Below, in pieces: positions 6,423 through 6,444 of a DNA stretch of 6,444 bases. The position numbers were made by a program, and so were the translations under genes. How positions within the stretch are numbered: the first letter of the stretch is position 1; every line of letters starts with the position of its first letter. The notes under the pieces were generated by a model. It saw only the letters and a list, made by a program, of their open reading frames with translations. It made no database searches and was not told the origin of the DNA. This DNA comes from Candidatus Zixiibacteriota bacterium (GTDB lineage Bacteria > Zixibacteria > MSB-5A5 > GN15 > FEB-12), in the NCBI GenBank assembly GCA_023132995.1, contig JAGLXI010000260.1:1-6444 (forward strand). The letters run 5' to 3'.

Positions 6423-6443
6423 CACTGACACGTTCTGTCAGTG
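6423..6443. repeat. Perfect 8-bp inverted repeat at the right edge
   Basis: CACTGACA (6423-6430) and TGTCAGTG (6436-6443) are exact complements around a five-base loop cgttc. It could be a hairpin ending a transcript from beyond the window, or a protein-binding palindrome. On the minus strand a run of eight T (6405-6398) follows, but 17 bases away, too far for a standard intrinsic terminator. Confidence 0.6.
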
Positions 6444-6444
6444 G

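Larger units (their letters stand above)
6239..6444. other. Upstream region of nfo (206 bases, no gene supported)
   Basis: Besides the two repeats listed separately, this stretch holds an A8 tract (6398-6405) and the nfo Shine-Dalgarno AGGTGG (6247-6242). A minus-strand frame is open from the right edge to TGA at 6268-6266 (58 codons), but it runs through the hairpins, has no ribosome binding site and resembles nothing I know. I see no convincing -10/-35 pair; the nfo promoter may be beyond the edge or of another sigma class. Confidence 0.5.

Noticed and set aside
6266..6442. Minus-strand frame open from the right edge, 58 codons
   Set aside because: Runs through the perfect hairpin and the nested repeats, has no ribosome binding site within the window, and its translation matches nothing I recognise. 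Chance openness is likely in GC-rich DNA.
1..6444. tRNA, rRNA, CRISPR array, insertion sequence or prophage
   Set aside because: No cloverleaf or rRNA-like sequence in the gaps, no regularly spaced direct repeats, and no transposase or phage gene on either strand.

Overview
The window carries four complete genes, all on the minus strand and packed head to tail. In transcription order (right to left) they are an endonuclease IV (nfo, 5393-6238), a divergent YchF/OLA1-type nucleotide-binding protein (4251-5303, possibly from 5396), an ATP-dependent Lon protease (lon, 1692-4076) and a bifunctional NAD(P)HX epimerase/dehydratase (nnrDE, 132-1676). All four keep the residues needed for activity or nucleotide binding. 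I see no frameshifts inside them, no RNA genes, no insertion sequence and no CRISPR. The long plus-strand reading frames are antisense shadows of these genes.

Layout. 6239-6444 is a 206-base non-coding stretch upstream of nfo, rich in inverted repeats: a perfect 8-bp hairpin at the right edge, an A8 tract, and a nested structure about 95 bases long with slight attC-like looks. The nfo stop and the longest possible ychF start overlap by 4 bases. A 173-base gap separates ychF from lon; it holds the best promoter candidate of the window and a small cysteine-rich reading frame of doubtful status. lon and nnrDE are 15 bases apart with a Shine-Dalgarno between them, so they are surely co-transcribed. 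A weak intrinsic terminator overlaps the nnrDE stop, and 1-131 holds nothing I can call a gene.

Functionally the cluster reads as damage control at several levels. Nfo repairs abasic and oxidised DNA, Lon removes damaged proteins, and NnrDE repairs hydrated NAD(P)H, a metabolite damage product. YchF homologues have been linked to oxidative stress in other organisms. That joint theme is inference from gene identity and order.

Organism. A bacterium, with GC content in the upper fifties by eye and strong GC preference at third codon positions. The YchF subtype (GKPQCGKTT P-loop, DAPG instead of DIAG) and the unusual gene order suggest an environmental lineage such as a deltaproteobacterial or FCB-related candidate phylum rather than a well-studied gammaproteobacterium or Firmicute. 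This placement is low confidence.
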